NCBI RefSeq assembly: GCF_900626135.1
Contig: NZ_LR130786.1
Coordinates: 496,001-560,000, forward strand
Length of the DNA: 64,000 bases
Origin: Senegalia massiliensis
GTDB taxonomy: Bacteria > Bacillota > Clostridia > Tissierellales > SIT17
Reading direction: 5' to 3'
Part shown: piece after piece, positions 41,752 to 50,279 of the stretch
Numbering within the stretch: position 1 is the first letter of the stretch
How the letters are laid out: each line of letters opens with the position of its first letter
Translations under genes and position numbers: made by a program
Notes under the pieces: model-generated
What the model was told of the DNA's origin: nothing
Seen by the model: the letters and a program-made list of their open reading frames with translations, nothing else
Databases searched by the model: none

Positions 41752-42570
41752 CTAAGATATTTTAAAATATTTATTATGTGTAACATCTCTTCTTTGATTA
41801 TAGATAATTCCTAATATCACAGCAACAATAAATTCTATAATATATAAAATAAGTATTTTAAACCCTATATCTAATCTTAAATATCCATCACTACCTATAT
41901 ATACTGCTAGACCAATACAAGCGTTATACCAAGCGTGTGCTACTACACATAAAGTTATATTTTCACTATACTTATATAACGTAGAAAAACTAAAACTTAA
42001 TATAATTGTCATTATAATATACAAACTAAAGCTAATTTCACTTTGAACTGTTCCCTTTATCATCCACAATGGAAAATGCCATATAGCCCATATAACCCCT
42101 ACAACTATAGTGGCAGGTATATAACTAATTACTCTTTCTAGTTTTGGTTGAAGATAACCTCTCCATCCTATTTCTTCAAATCCTCCACCTACTATCATAA
42201 GAGGTAAATTAATAAACATATATATAATTGAAACAGGATTTTCTATTCCAAGACCAAACCAAACCATAAAAAATCGCCATAAAATATATAATAAAAATAG
42301 TAAAACAACCTTTTTAGTAATATTCTTATTAAATATAAAATCTCTAAATGAAGTAAATGAAAATTCTTTAGGATATTTTTTATAAAGTATATAAAAACTC
42401 ATCATAGGACCTAATGCTCCTAATAAATAAGGAATCCAAAATAACATTTCTCCGTACCAAAGTGTATTAAAAAAATTATTTCCTATTATAATCAGACCCC
42501 AAAATAACCATGTTATAGTAAATGTATATAGCAAAAACAATAATATTTTCTTTTCTATTTTATTTTTCAT
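41752..42570 (-). CDS. CPBP family intramembrane glutamic protease
   Basis: A 272-residue membrane protein of the Abi/CAAX-protease (CPBP) family with about eight transmembrane segments. The catalytic EE-x3-R motif lies in GGFEEIGWRGYLQ (about 129-141), the second in VIWAIWHFPLW and the third in VVAHAWYN. These proteases act in bacteriocin self-immunity or peptide maturation; no bacteriocin gene is seen next to it. About 120 bases separate it from the next GNAT gene. Confidence 0.93.
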   Translation of the reverse strand: MKNKIEKKILLFLLYTFTITWLFWGLIIIGNNFFNTLWYGEMLFWIPYLLGALGPMMSFYILYKKYPKEFSFTSFRDFIFNKNITKKVVLLFLLYILWRFFMVWFGLGIENPVSIIYMFINLPLMIVGGGFEEIGWRGYLQPKLERVISYIPATIVVGVIWAIWHFPLWMIKGTVQSEISFSLYIIMTIILSFSFSTLYKYSENITLCVVAHAWYNACIGLAVYIGSDGYLRLDIGFKILILYIIEFIVAVILGIIYNQRRDVTHNKYFKIS

Positions 42571-42675
42571 ATCAATAATTATCCCCCCAATCTATATCCT
42601 ATTTTCCAAATATACTCCGTTAATTATTTATGCTTTCAAATCTCAATTATATAGATAAAAACTTAATGACTTTTA

Positions 42676-43206
42676 TTATTGATTATTATGAATGTGTACT
42701 CTGCTATATAATAAACCATCTACCCATTTATCATTTATTTTCATAACTTTCTTCTCACTACCTACCAATGTAAATCCATTTTTCAATAGGACTATTTGTG
42801 ATCCAATATTTTCTGTAGATGTGCCTGCTTCAATCTTTCTCAAACCATATTTAGTAAATCCTTGTTCAATAACTTGTTTTACTGCTTTTGATGCATAACC
42901 CTTTCCTTGATACTCTTTTCCTATGCGATAACCTAACTCTGCTTTTCGTACATGTTCTCCTTCTATAGAATGAAGATTTACTCTACCTACTATTTTCCCA
43001 AAATCATCACGAATAATATGCATATAACATTTACCACTTAATTGTTCTTCTATTAATTCTTTCATAATTTCTTCAAATCTTTCAATTTCAAAATATCCTT
43101 CTGGTCTTGGAGGAAGTACACTTTCAAAATACTCTCGATTTTCAAGCTCAAATTCATAAATATCTTCAATGTTTTTAATATTTATATTCTCAATTCTTAT
43201 GCTCAT
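42676..43206 (-). CDS. GNAT acetyltransferase, RimJ/RimL type
   Basis: A 176-residue acetyltransferase. LGYRIGKEYQGKGYASKAVK is motif A and GTSTENIGSQIVLLKNGFTL is motif B. ENREYFESVLPPRPEGYFEI near the N terminus is shared with ribosomal-protein acetyltransferase-like GNATs. The end WVDGLLYSRVH is the usual C-terminal strand. Confidence 0.94.
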   Translation of the reverse strand: MSIRIENINIKNIEDIYEFELENREYFESVLPPRPEGYFEIERFEEIMKELIEEQLSGKCYMHIIRDDFGKIVGRVNLHSIEGEHVRKAELGYRIGKEYQGKGYASKAVKQVIEQGFTKYGLRKIEAGTSTENIGSQIVLLKNGFTLVGSEKKVMKINDKWVDGLLYSRVHIHNNQ

Positions 43207-43285
43207 ATAAAAACCCTTTCTTATGAATTATTTATATTTATTTGAAGTGTTACTAAACTTCTTTTATAATACTCATATTCTTTTG

Positions 43286-44026
43286 TTAATTGTATAATGT
43301 TACTGAAACAATTACCTCTGTAGACTTAATTTCAAAACCTAAACTTTCTGCAAGTTTAACAGATGGGATATTTTCAATATCTACTAAATAAATTGGCAAA
43401 ATATATTTATCTAAGCACCAGTTTATGCACCCTTTTACAACTTGTTTCCCATACCCTTGATTTCTATATTTAGGGTCTGTAAATACTGCAATATTACCAC
43501 CAAAAAAATCTATATCAGATATTTTTGCTGAACTAACAATATTATTTTCTATTAATACTACATACTTTCTACCTTCCTCAATTTCTTTTCTCATCTTATT
43601 CCATATCATTATTTTCTCTTTTTCATTCATGTTTTTATTTGATTCAAATAATATGGACTTTGTAAGTGGAATAGCTTGTCCATTATTTAAATTCATAATA
43701 TTTTCTTCTTTCAATGTTAGTCTATACACTTGCCTTACTTTAAAATCATTAAGTTTTGATTGAAAGAAATCATGGGAAATTTCTATTACTTGATTTAAAC
43801 TCTCTATATTTTTTCCATTAATAAATTTAGTAAAGCTATTATAAAACTCTGGAGCAATTGAAAAAACAACACTGTCTTCTAATACAGTAGCAATCATTTT
43901 ATAAACATACTGAAAGTTCAAAGGTACATTTCTCTGAACTGAGGAAAAAACACTTTTGCCACTTTTAAATTGTTTTTCATCTATTCCAAGATAATCATTA
44001 TAGTACTTTTTAAAATCAACTTTCAA
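43286..44026 (-). CDS. two-part GNAT family N-acetyltransferase
   Basis: At 246 residues it is longer than its GNAT neighbours. The C-terminal half is a normal GNAT domain (GGNIAVFTDPKYRNQGYGKQ as motif A, ENIPSVKLAESLGFEIKS as motif B). The first 120 residues (SVFSSVQRNVPLNFQYVYK, SFTKFINGKNIESLNQVIE) are an extra domain like that of the GNAT-like Eis/FeeM-type architecture with a degenerate N-terminal lobe. Substrate unknown. Confidence 0.88.
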   Translation of the reverse strand: MKVDFKKYYNDYLGIDEKQFKSGKSVFSSVQRNVPLNFQYVYKMIATVLEDSVVFSIAPEFYNSFTKFINGKNIESLNQVIEISHDFFQSKLNDFKVRQVYRLTLKEENIMNLNNGQAIPLTKSILFESNKNMNEKEKIMIWNKMRKEIEEGRKYVVLIENNIVSSAKISDIDFFGGNIAVFTDPKYRNQGYGKQVVKGCINWCLDKYILPIYLVDIENIPSVKLAESLGFEIKSTEVIVSVTLYN

Positions 44027-44050
44027 TAAATTATCTCATTTCACATTATA

Positions 44051-44995
44051 TTAATAATGTCTTATTACTTGTCCTAATTCTATCCTATCAAACTTCAACA
44101 ATATTAATAAGGTTTCCAGTGTTCTTATCCCTGTCCAATCTTTTTTAGCTTTTTCCCATTCACTAAGGTATCTATCCCATTCCCATGTGGGACTAATTTT
44201 TCCATATTCATTTAATTTATCTATTAAATAATCTAATTCTTTATTTAAAAGTTCACTATCTATTCCAAAATAGTTCTTTGAATCAAATTCTATAAATCGT
44301 AGTGGAGTGGGAACATAATTTTCCCATTCAGATTCATTAGTATTAATCAATTGCTTAATTGCTAGTTCTAGTTTATCAACTAATTGATTTGAAAAATCTT
44401 CATCTAAAGCATTGTATAAACGAATATAACAATATATTTCATGTTCTGATTTAAACTCTGTATGACTATTCAATTTATCAATTGCATATTTTATTAAAGA
44501 CTCAATATCTATATTTTTAAGATGTTTTTTATATCTATATAGATATCCTATTAATTCAGCTGTTGGATTCCCCCATGAATAATCAATAACTGTCATATTA
44601 ATATCTTCTTTATACTCCCACCAAGATGCATGTGGATACTCGTTTACTTTCTTAGAGACACTATACCACCCATTTCTTTTACTATCAAAAGTTTTTTCTA
44701 GGTATTCAACAGCTCTACATAATATTTCTTCTGCCTTTTCACTATAATCGATACTACTTAAATATTTCAAACCAATAGATGTAGCCATAGGTGATGATTC
44801 TATTAGTTTAAAATCTGGTTCTATACCATTCCCGAAACCTCCATCATCATTTTGAAATTGTTTCAATGAGTTCAGTATATTATCTGCATTTCCATCGTTA
44901 AAATAATAATTGAAAATATCTCTTTCTAGTGGTCTACTTTCTTTATTCATATATCCATTTAATCTTTTAAAAACAGTTTCAGATAGTTTCTTCAT
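44051..44995 (-). CDS. prenyltransferase/squalene-cyclase-like alpha-toroid protein
   Basis: A 314-residue helical protein with repeats like those of terpene cyclases and prenyltransferases. LKQFQNDDGGFGNGIEPDFK (about 47-66) is a QW-type repeat, and EYPHASWWEYKEDINMT and YKKHLKNIDIESLIKYAID continue the pattern. TPLRFIEFDSKNYFG and SPTWEWDRYLSEWEKAKKDW follow near the C terminus. Such short toroids are usually uncharacterised and no catalytic DxDD motif is present. The start at 44995 follows GGGAGGTTTAAAT rather than the frame opening at 45010. Confidence 0.8.
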   Translation of the reverse strand: MKKLSETVFKRLNGYMNKESRPLERDIFNYYFNDGNADNILNSLKQFQNDDGGFGNGIEPDFKLIESSPMATSIGLKYLSSIDYSEKAEEILCRAVEYLEKTFDSKRNGWYSVSKKVNEYPHASWWEYKEDINMTVIDYSWGNPTAELIGYLYRYKKHLKNIDIESLIKYAIDKLNSHTEFKSEHEIYCYIRLYNALDEDFSNQLVDKLELAIKQLINTNESEWENYVPTPLRFIEFDSKNYFGIDSELLNKELDYLIDKLNEYGKISPTWEWDRYLSEWEKAKKDWTGIRTLETLLILLKFDRIELGQVIRHY

Positions 44996-45109
44996 ATTTA
45001 AACCTCCCATTTTTGAACCAATACACTTTTCAAATATAAGTTATATAACTTCATATAACATTTTAAATTAAGAAAAATATACTTAAACTGTATTAGTTAA
45101 AGTATTTTA

Positions 45110-45550
45110 TCAATCTCTTGGTAATGATTCAAACTCTGTAATATTAACAATTGTTTTATTATTAGATCCAGCAGAAATATAAACATCTTCTCTGTTATCG
45201 CTATACCAGATTTTCCAATGTATATATGCAACCCCTTTTTTACTTAAGGAAATTATTTCATCTGCCTTTCTTTCTGGCAAATTAACATCATTATCCCATA
45301 CTAGATTAGATTGAAATTCTAGCCACACTTTCGCTATATTTCTGTCCCTACTAGAACTTGATAATTCCCACCAATCCTCTGTATAGATATCTTCTACAGT
45401 TATACCATCTGCCCCTTTTGTTTTTTGTTCCTGCTCAACATATGTACGCAAATGGTAACTATTAGATTTGCTCCAATTATTTAAAAAATATATAGACATT
45501 ATTATTATTGCTACTAATATTATAATTAAAATATTTCTCTTATTTTTCAT
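45110..45550 (-). CDS. membrane-anchored protein of unknown function
   Basis: A 146-residue protein with an N-terminal hydrophobic anchor (residues 6-23) and an extracytoplasmic part of about 120 residues rich in Trp (EDWWELSSSSRDRNIAKVWL, YIHWKIWYSDNREDVYI). No family recognised. Probably attached to the outer face of the membrane. Confidence 0.72.
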   Translation of the reverse strand: MKNKRNILIIILVAIIIMSIYFLNNWSKSNSYHLRTYVEQEQKTKGADGITVEDIYTEDWWELSSSSRDRNIAKVWLEFQSNLVWDNDVNLPERKADEIISLSKKGVAYIHWKIWYSDNREDVYISAGSNNKTIVNITEFESLPRD

Positions 45551-45650
45551 AATACTCCTTTCTTAATTAAGTAATATTAAAGTGATTTCATTTCCCGTTT
45601 ATTAACATTTTTCTTTTCAAATTGACTACTATACTCTAATATATCTTTAA

Positions 45651-46529
45651 CTATTCTAAGCCAGGTAATTTTAATTGTTCATACTGATTTTTTTCCTCAA
45701 ATTTATGAAGATAATTGAAGCATTCCTCAACACCATACAATATGCCATTGGATTCACATGCTCTTTTCACCATATTCATTAATCTATCATTATTAGGACT
45801 TGGTATCTGATATGCATATCTATATTTTTCTATATATCTACTCTTCATTCCCGGAAAATATTCATCAAGTTTTTTATAGAAATATTCTCTATTTCCTTCT
45901 CTTAAGGTTAACCCCATTCCGAAACAAATAATGCCATGTACCTTAGCTTCTATACAATAATCTAAGATTCCCCTTATATTCTCTTCTGTATCATTGATAA
46001 ATGGTAAAATAGGACTTAACCAAACTATAGTAGGAATTCCATTATCACGCATTATTTTCAGCACCTCAAACCGTTCTCTTGTAGTGCTTACATTAGGTTC
46101 TATAACTTTACATAAATCTTCATCATAAGTGGTTAATGTCATCTGAACTACACATTTTGTCTTTTCATTGATTTTTTTAAGTAAATCCAAATCCCTTAGA
46201 ATTCTTGCAGACTTTGTTTGTATGGCCAATCCAAATCCATAGGAATAAATGAGTTCAATACACTTTCTAGTGTTCTCTAGTTTTTCTTCTAAATGGATAT
46301 ATGGATCCGTCATTGCTCCAGTACCTATCATACACTTTTTTCTCTTTCTTCTAAGCGAATCTTCTAGAAGTTTTGGCGCATTAATCTTTACTTCTATATC
46401 TTCAAAATCATGATTCATCTGATAACATTTACTTCTTGAATCACAATAGATGCAGCCATGAGTACACCCACGATATATATTCATTCCATTTTTAGCTGAT
46501 AATATCCCTTTTACCTTTGTTTCATGCAT
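45651..46529 (-). CDS. radical SAM protein (spore photoproduct lyase / Rv2578c-like)
   Basis: A 292-residue radical SAM enzyme. The [4Fe-4S]-binding motif is YRGCTHGCIYCDSRSKCY (CxxxCxxC, from residue 21), and the MIGTGAMTDPYIHLE block (about 67-81) is typical of the SplB/Rv2578c group. Also present are QTKSARILRDLDLLKKI, WLSPILPFINDTEENI and GIICFGMGLTLREGNREYFY. Spore photoproduct lyase itself repairs UV lesions in spores, but this shorter branch has no assigned substrate. It lies 16 bases from the PLC-like gene. Confidence 0.92.
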   Translation of the reverse strand: MHETKVKGILSAKNGMNIYRGCTHGCIYCDSRSKCYQMNHDFEDIEVKINAPKLLEDSLRRKRKKCMIGTGAMTDPYIHLEEKLENTRKCIELIYSYGFGLAIQTKSARILRDLDLLKKINEKTKCVVQMTLTTYDEDLCKVIEPNVSTTRERFEVLKIMRDNGIPTIVWLSPILPFINDTEENIRGILDYCIEAKVHGIICFGMGLTLREGNREYFYKKLDEYFPGMKSRYIEKYRYAYQIPSPNNDRLMNMVKRACESNGILYGVEECFNYLHKFEEKNQYEQLKLPGLE

Positions 46530-46545
46530 AATATTCTCCTCATTT

Positions 46546-47244
46546 TTAAATACTTTTTGCTCTAAATTTTCTTTTAGAAGAAGTTAATTCTTTACTAATA
46601 GTAATTTCTCTATTATTAAATATATGTTCAATGGCTTTTGTAGTACTATCTATATAACTATCCATTTCTTTTTTTGTTAAATAGTTATATTCCCTATCCA
46701 AGTCCCCTTCAAAGTCTTCATAAAAATTAACTATATATTTTATCTTCGTTATTATAGAGTTTTCAGGAAAGAACTCCAAGTACTCTGGGAATACATCTAC
46801 ATATTTAAGTATTCTATAAAAAATTGATTCTTTATTATTCTTAAAATACATATGATCCAGATCATACCAATCCTTTTTCACTTTCCATATAAACTTTTCA
46901 TCTGTCTTAAGCTTGTCATATATATTACTATTTTGATTTTGCAACATCTTTGACCATTCAATATCTGATAGTAAATGTGCATAATATCCTATTAAAAATG
47001 ATTCTTTTTCCTTGTTTTTATAATCTTGTCTTAAATATGAATCATAGAATTTCTCTGAATCTATTTTTCCATTTTCATTAAACCAATGAGTTATTTTCTT
47101 AGGTGGTTCAAATTCACTCCAATCTTCATTAGCTTGATTACAATCTGGTCCTAGATTACCAATTAAAAAGGCTTTTTCATCTAAATCAAAACCCAAATCC
47201 AATAATTTTTCTGCAATTCTTATATGTGATCCCCATGTTGCCAT
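46546..47244 (-). CDS. zinc-dependent phospholipase C family protein
   Basis: A 232-residue protein. MATWGSHIRIAEKLL, FLIGNLGPDCNQANEDWSEF, ITHWFN and LIGYYAHLLSDIEWSKM match the bacterial zinc-dependent phospholipase C / S1-P1 nuclease-like fold, with metal-binding His and Asp residues in those four segments. There is no signal peptide, so it is intracellular, unlike clostridial alpha-toxin. It probably has a hydrolase role on a phosphoester. Confidence 0.88.
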   Translation of the reverse strand: MATWGSHIRIAEKLLDLGFDLDEKAFLIGNLGPDCNQANEDWSEFEPPKKITHWFNENGKIDSEKFYDSYLRQDYKNKEKESFLIGYYAHLLSDIEWSKMLQNQNSNIYDKLKTDEKFIWKVKKDWYDLDHMYFKNNKESIFYRILKYVDVFPEYLEFFPENSIITKIKYIVNFYEDFEGDLDREYNYLTKKEMDSYIDSTTKAIEHIFNNREITISKELTSSKRKFRAKSI

Positions 47245-47354
47245 TATATTTCCTCCTTTATTTCATTACTGCTAATAAAATGTTATGAACTGTATATAGA
47301 CTATATATTGTTTATATCTATAGTAATGAATCTTTTACTTGCTTTAAAATATTT

Positions 47355-47906
47355 TTAATTAATAATTTTTCCCATAACTATCGTATTTAAATATTGGTTA
47401 TTCCCAATATAATGGTCATCTATTTTCTTTCCCTCTACTTTGAATCCATACTTTTTATATAATTCTATACCTCTAGTGTTTTCTTCTACAACATCTAATT
47501 CTAATCTTCTTAATCCAATTGATTGAGACCAGTTTAACATTTCTTCCATAAAATACTTAGCTATTCCTGTACCCCAATACTTTTTCTCTACTCCTATGAC
47601 AAAACTTCCAATATGCTTAATTCTTTTTAAATTTCTTGATGATATCGCAAGGAATCCTACTATTTGATTGTCTACTAGTGCAACTAGTAATAGTCCTTTA
47701 TCACTTTGTAATAAATTTTCTATCTTTTTTTCTTGATCTTCAACTTCCGTATTAATTTCATCAGGTTCTCTCATCATAAACTTAGTTTCACTTGCTAATT
47801 TTTTTAATAGTTCTACCATTTTGTAAGCATCAGAAGTTACAGCATTTCTTATTTCTATCTTCTTGCCATTTATTATATAATCCTTTGAATTAATAATTGC
47901 CACCAT
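47355..47906 (-). CDS. GNAT family N-acetyltransferase
   Basis: A 183-residue acetyltransferase: IEIRNAVTSDAYKMVELLKK opens it, SFVIGVEKKYWGTGIAKYFM is motif A and VVEENTRGIELYKKYGFKVE is motif B. It resembles aminoglycoside- and diamine-acetylating GNATs. The ATG at 47906 follows AAAGGGGAGATT; the frame opens seven codons further up. Confidence 0.93.
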   Translation of the reverse strand: MVAIINSKDYIINGKKIEIRNAVTSDAYKMVELLKKLASETKFMMREPDEINTEVEDQEKKIENLLQSDKGLLLVALVDNQIVGFLAISSRNLKRIKHIGSFVIGVEKKYWGTGIAKYFMEEMLNWSQSIGLRRLELDVVEENTRGIELYKKYGFKVEGKKIDDHYIGNNQYLNTIVMGKIIN

Positions 47907-47974
47907 AATCTCCCCTTTTACAATCATATTCTTAATCCTAGAATAATAAATATAAAGTTAATGGATTACTTTAT

Positions 47975-48286
47975 CTAAAATAATCCATTATTATATTTTT
48001 GTTGAGCTTTAAACATAATAACAAATCCTATTACAAAGGAGATTACAAAAATTAACCAACCATAACCAGTATCTGTAATAAAATTAATTATCCCTGTAAC
48101 TATCATTACTATTCCAATAAGAATGTATGATTTACCTATCTTTTCAGTATAAATTTTTTTGTTATTTTCAGAAATTTTTGTATGGTGATATTTATGAATT
48201 AGATTAATTTTTTCTTTTTTCCATATATACCATCCTAAAAATAATAATAGTAACCCTAAAACTAACATTAATATCAGCCCAAACAC
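47975..48286 (-). CDS. DUF3784 family membrane protein
   Basis: A 103-residue protein with three hydrophobic segments: residues 2-18, 50-66 and 72-91. LGLLLLFLGWYIWKKEKINLI and KIGKSYILIGIVMIVTGI match DUF3784, a family of small membrane proteins of unknown function. It starts with GTG and overlaps the remains of a GNAT gene upstream. Confidence 0.85.
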   Translation of the reverse strand: MFGLILMLVLGLLLLFLGWYIWKKEKINLIHKYHHTKISENNKKIYTEKIGKSYILIGIVMIVTGIINFITDTGYGWLIFVISFVIGFVIMFKAQQKYNNGLF

Positions 48287-48482
48287 TCAAATCACTTCCA
48301 TTCAATAATTTTAAACTAAATCTATTTATCAATACTATGATATATATTTTTATCAAAATAGTATAATTTCCCTGATTAGTTCCTAAATATTTATTAACTT
48401 TTCTATCATTGTTTAATTTATATAAGAATTCATTATCACCATACTTAAAAGATTTTAAAAATAATCTTTTTGAAGTTATCAT
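48204..48482 (-). pseudogene. truncated GNAT gene (N-terminal part)
   Basis: The first 40 codons (MITSKRLFLKSFKYGDNEFL and NDRKVNKYLGTNQGNY) are a typical RimJ/RimL-type GNAT start. After this the frame reads hydrophobic, non-GNAT sequence and runs into the DUF3784 gene in another frame. The acetyl-CoA-binding motifs are absent, so a deletion has removed the rest. Confidence 0.7.
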
Positions 48483-48522
48483 TAAACTATCCCCCTTGTA
48501 TTCTAAGATTTTACTATATTAT

Positions 48523-48999
48523 TTAGTTACCAATATATTTTGCTAAAAATAAGCAGGGGTTCTCTAAATTCCAAATTAAAGGAAATACTTCTAATGGATA
48601 AAATCCATTTTTAAAATAAAACCTCCTTGTTCGTTCATAAGGTTCATATTGTATTGATGAGTCTAGTGTTTTTACTGTAATAAATTTATACCCACTTTCT
48701 TTACAATAATTTTCAGCAGTAATTAGTAGATTATGACCTATACCTTGTCCATGATATTCTTCTAATACTCCTAAATTATATATACTAACTGTATACTTAT
48801 TATGTACTTTTAAAGCAATAAATCCAATAACTTTACTTTTATCAAAAACTCCAAAGAATAACATATCTCTATGTTCAATAGACTTATTTTTAATATCTTC
48901 TGGTGGACTAAACCATTTTGGCAATGCATTCATAATTTTAAGTGTAATACTGGTTATTAAACCTTTATCAACTATTTTTTTAATCTTAATCAAATTCAT
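48523..48999 (-). CDS. GNAT family N-acetyltransferase
   Basis: A 158-residue acetyltransferase. SIYNLGVLEEYHGQGIGHNL is motif A and TKTLDSSIQYEPYERTRRFY-like sequence (VKTLDSSIQYEPYERTRRFY) with FKNGFYPLEVFPLIWN forms motif B and the end. NALPKWFSPPEDIKNKSIEH near the N terminus is characteristic of the YgfH/YhfO-like branch. Acceptor unknown. Confidence 0.93.
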   Translation of the reverse strand: MNLIKIKKIVDKGLITSITLKIMNALPKWFSPPEDIKNKSIEHRDMLFFGVFDKSKVIGFIALKVHNKYTVSIYNLGVLEEYHGQGIGHNLLITAENYCKESGYKFITVKTLDSSIQYEPYERTRRFYFKNGFYPLEVFPLIWNLENPCLFLAKYIGN

Positions 49000-49070
49000 T
49001 TCACTCCTTATAATTAAAATGCTTTTTTATTTAAAATAATAGCCCAAAACTTTATTAGCATTAAATATCT

Positions 49071-49559
49071 TTATATATATTCTAAAATAGTTGTTCTTGG
49101 AAAAAATCCATATCTAGCATAAAATTTAAAAGCTTCCTCATTTCCTGATGCAACTCCAATTTTTATTCTTATTACACCATTATTTCTAATCCAGTCTAAT
49201 GAATTTTTCATAAGAGTATCTCCTATTTTTAGTCCTCTATAGTCATCTTCTATATAAATTGAATTAATTTCTCCAATACTTTCTTTTAATATAGATGCTA
49301 TTACATATCCTATATATTTACCTTGTATAATATCTTTTGCCAAAGTTATAAATACTTGTTTATCTTCACTTTTCTCTATAACTTCTCTTCTATCTTTAAA
49401 ACTAAACTTTTTAAACCTTTCTTTAAAGTGAATAGAATTTTGCATATGGTGATCATTAAGTTTTTTCCATAAAGGTTCAACAAATTCTAACAACTCTTTT
49501 CCACCTTCTATATAATCTATAGTTTTCTTATTGAAACTATTTTCTTTTACATTCCTCAC
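49071..49559 (-). CDS. GNAT family N-acetyltransferase
   Basis: A 162-residue acetyltransferase: LLEFVEPLWKKLNDHHMQNS, then INSIYIEDDYRGLKIGDTLM as motif A and IGVASGNEEAFKFYARYGFF as motif B. The acetyl-CoA loop RGLKIG lacks the second glycine of the usual RGxGxG pattern but is common in this branch. Acceptor unknown. Confidence 0.9.
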   Translation of the reverse strand: MRNVKENSFNKKTIDYIEGGKELLEFVEPLWKKLNDHHMQNSIHFKERFKKFSFKDRREVIEKSEDKQVFITLAKDIIQGKYIGYVIASILKESIGEINSIYIEDDYRGLKIGDTLMKNSLDWIRNNGVIRIKIGVASGNEEAFKFYARYGFFPRTTILEYI

Positions 49560-49779
49560 TTTAACACCTCACTTATACCATCACTCAAATCCATATATTA
49601 CATATAGATTTTTGATATTCTATAAACTTTTTTTATTATCCAAGTTTTCTCTATATTCATGAATTTCACCTTTTATCTTTACGTGATTCATTGTAACACT
49701 CCATTCAAGTAATTGATAACACATAAAATATAATAACCTTTTTCAAAAGACATTAATAAACTTTATAATCATATTTTAT

Positions 49780-50181
49780 TTATTTTGGTAGTTTATCAAA
49801 TTTAGTTACCTTATCTAAGTCATTATCCCAGTTAGCTTTACTTTCTAAGTAAATATGACCTTGAGGTTTAATAGGTACTTTGCTATCAAGAGATCCTGCT
49901 GGAACAACCAATAATTGTCCATCCATCTGAATATTTGGAAGTGCAGATCCACAATTAGAGCAAAAACTTTTTATGTGTCCACTAGATTTATAGTTAAAAA
50001 TTTTTGCTTTATTTTCACCAGATAACCACTTTAACTTAGCTGTGGAAGAAAATAGATTTGCAGCATGTGCTGATCCAGTATCTTTACGACAATACTTACA
50101 ATGACAAAGAAAGAAATTTTCAAAATCCCCTTCTACTTCAAATTTAATTTCACCACAAAGACATGATCCTGTATGTTTCAT
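49780..50181 (-). CDS. GFA family protein (zinc-binding, glutathione-dependent formaldehyde-activating fold)
   Basis: A 133-residue GFA protein (Mss4-like fold). The zinc ligands form two pairs: GSCLCGEIKFE at residue 5 and FFLCHCKYCRKDTGSAHAAN, with SFCSNCGSALPN closing the site. Most members do not act on formaldehyde and have no known role. The ATG at 50181 follows AAAGAAGGAGCAATAATT. The frame is open for 33 further codons upstream (YYEEYKSIADELTPEKFKEG), which may be a remnant of another gene. Confidence 0.92.
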   Translation of the reverse strand: MKHTGSCLCGEIKFEVEGDFENFFLCHCKYCRKDTGSAHAANLFSSTAKLKWLSGENKAKIFNYKSSGHIKSFCSNCGSALPNIQMDGQLLVVPAGSLDSKVPIKPQGHIYLESKANWDNDLDKVTKFDKLPK

Positions 50182-50279
50182 AATTATTGCTCCTTCTTTA
50201 AATTTTTCGGGGGTTAATTCATCTGCTATACTTTTATATTCTTCATAATACTCCAACTCAGAATAATATTTTCTACTTT

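Noticed and set aside
41752-42570. Bacteriocin immunity cassette around the CPBP protease
   Set aside because: No small leader-type peptide gene, peptidase-containing ABC transporter or modification enzyme is present nearby.
42676-44026. Tandem duplication of two GNAT genes
   Set aside because: The two adjacent GNATs differ in length, N-terminal domain and motif sequences, so they are not recent copies.
49620-49691. 23-codon frame MNHVKIKGEIHEYRENLDNK..
   Set aside because: It has GGAGTG upstream, but it is too short to distinguish from chance and shows no family; no other gene was seen in the gap 49560-49779.
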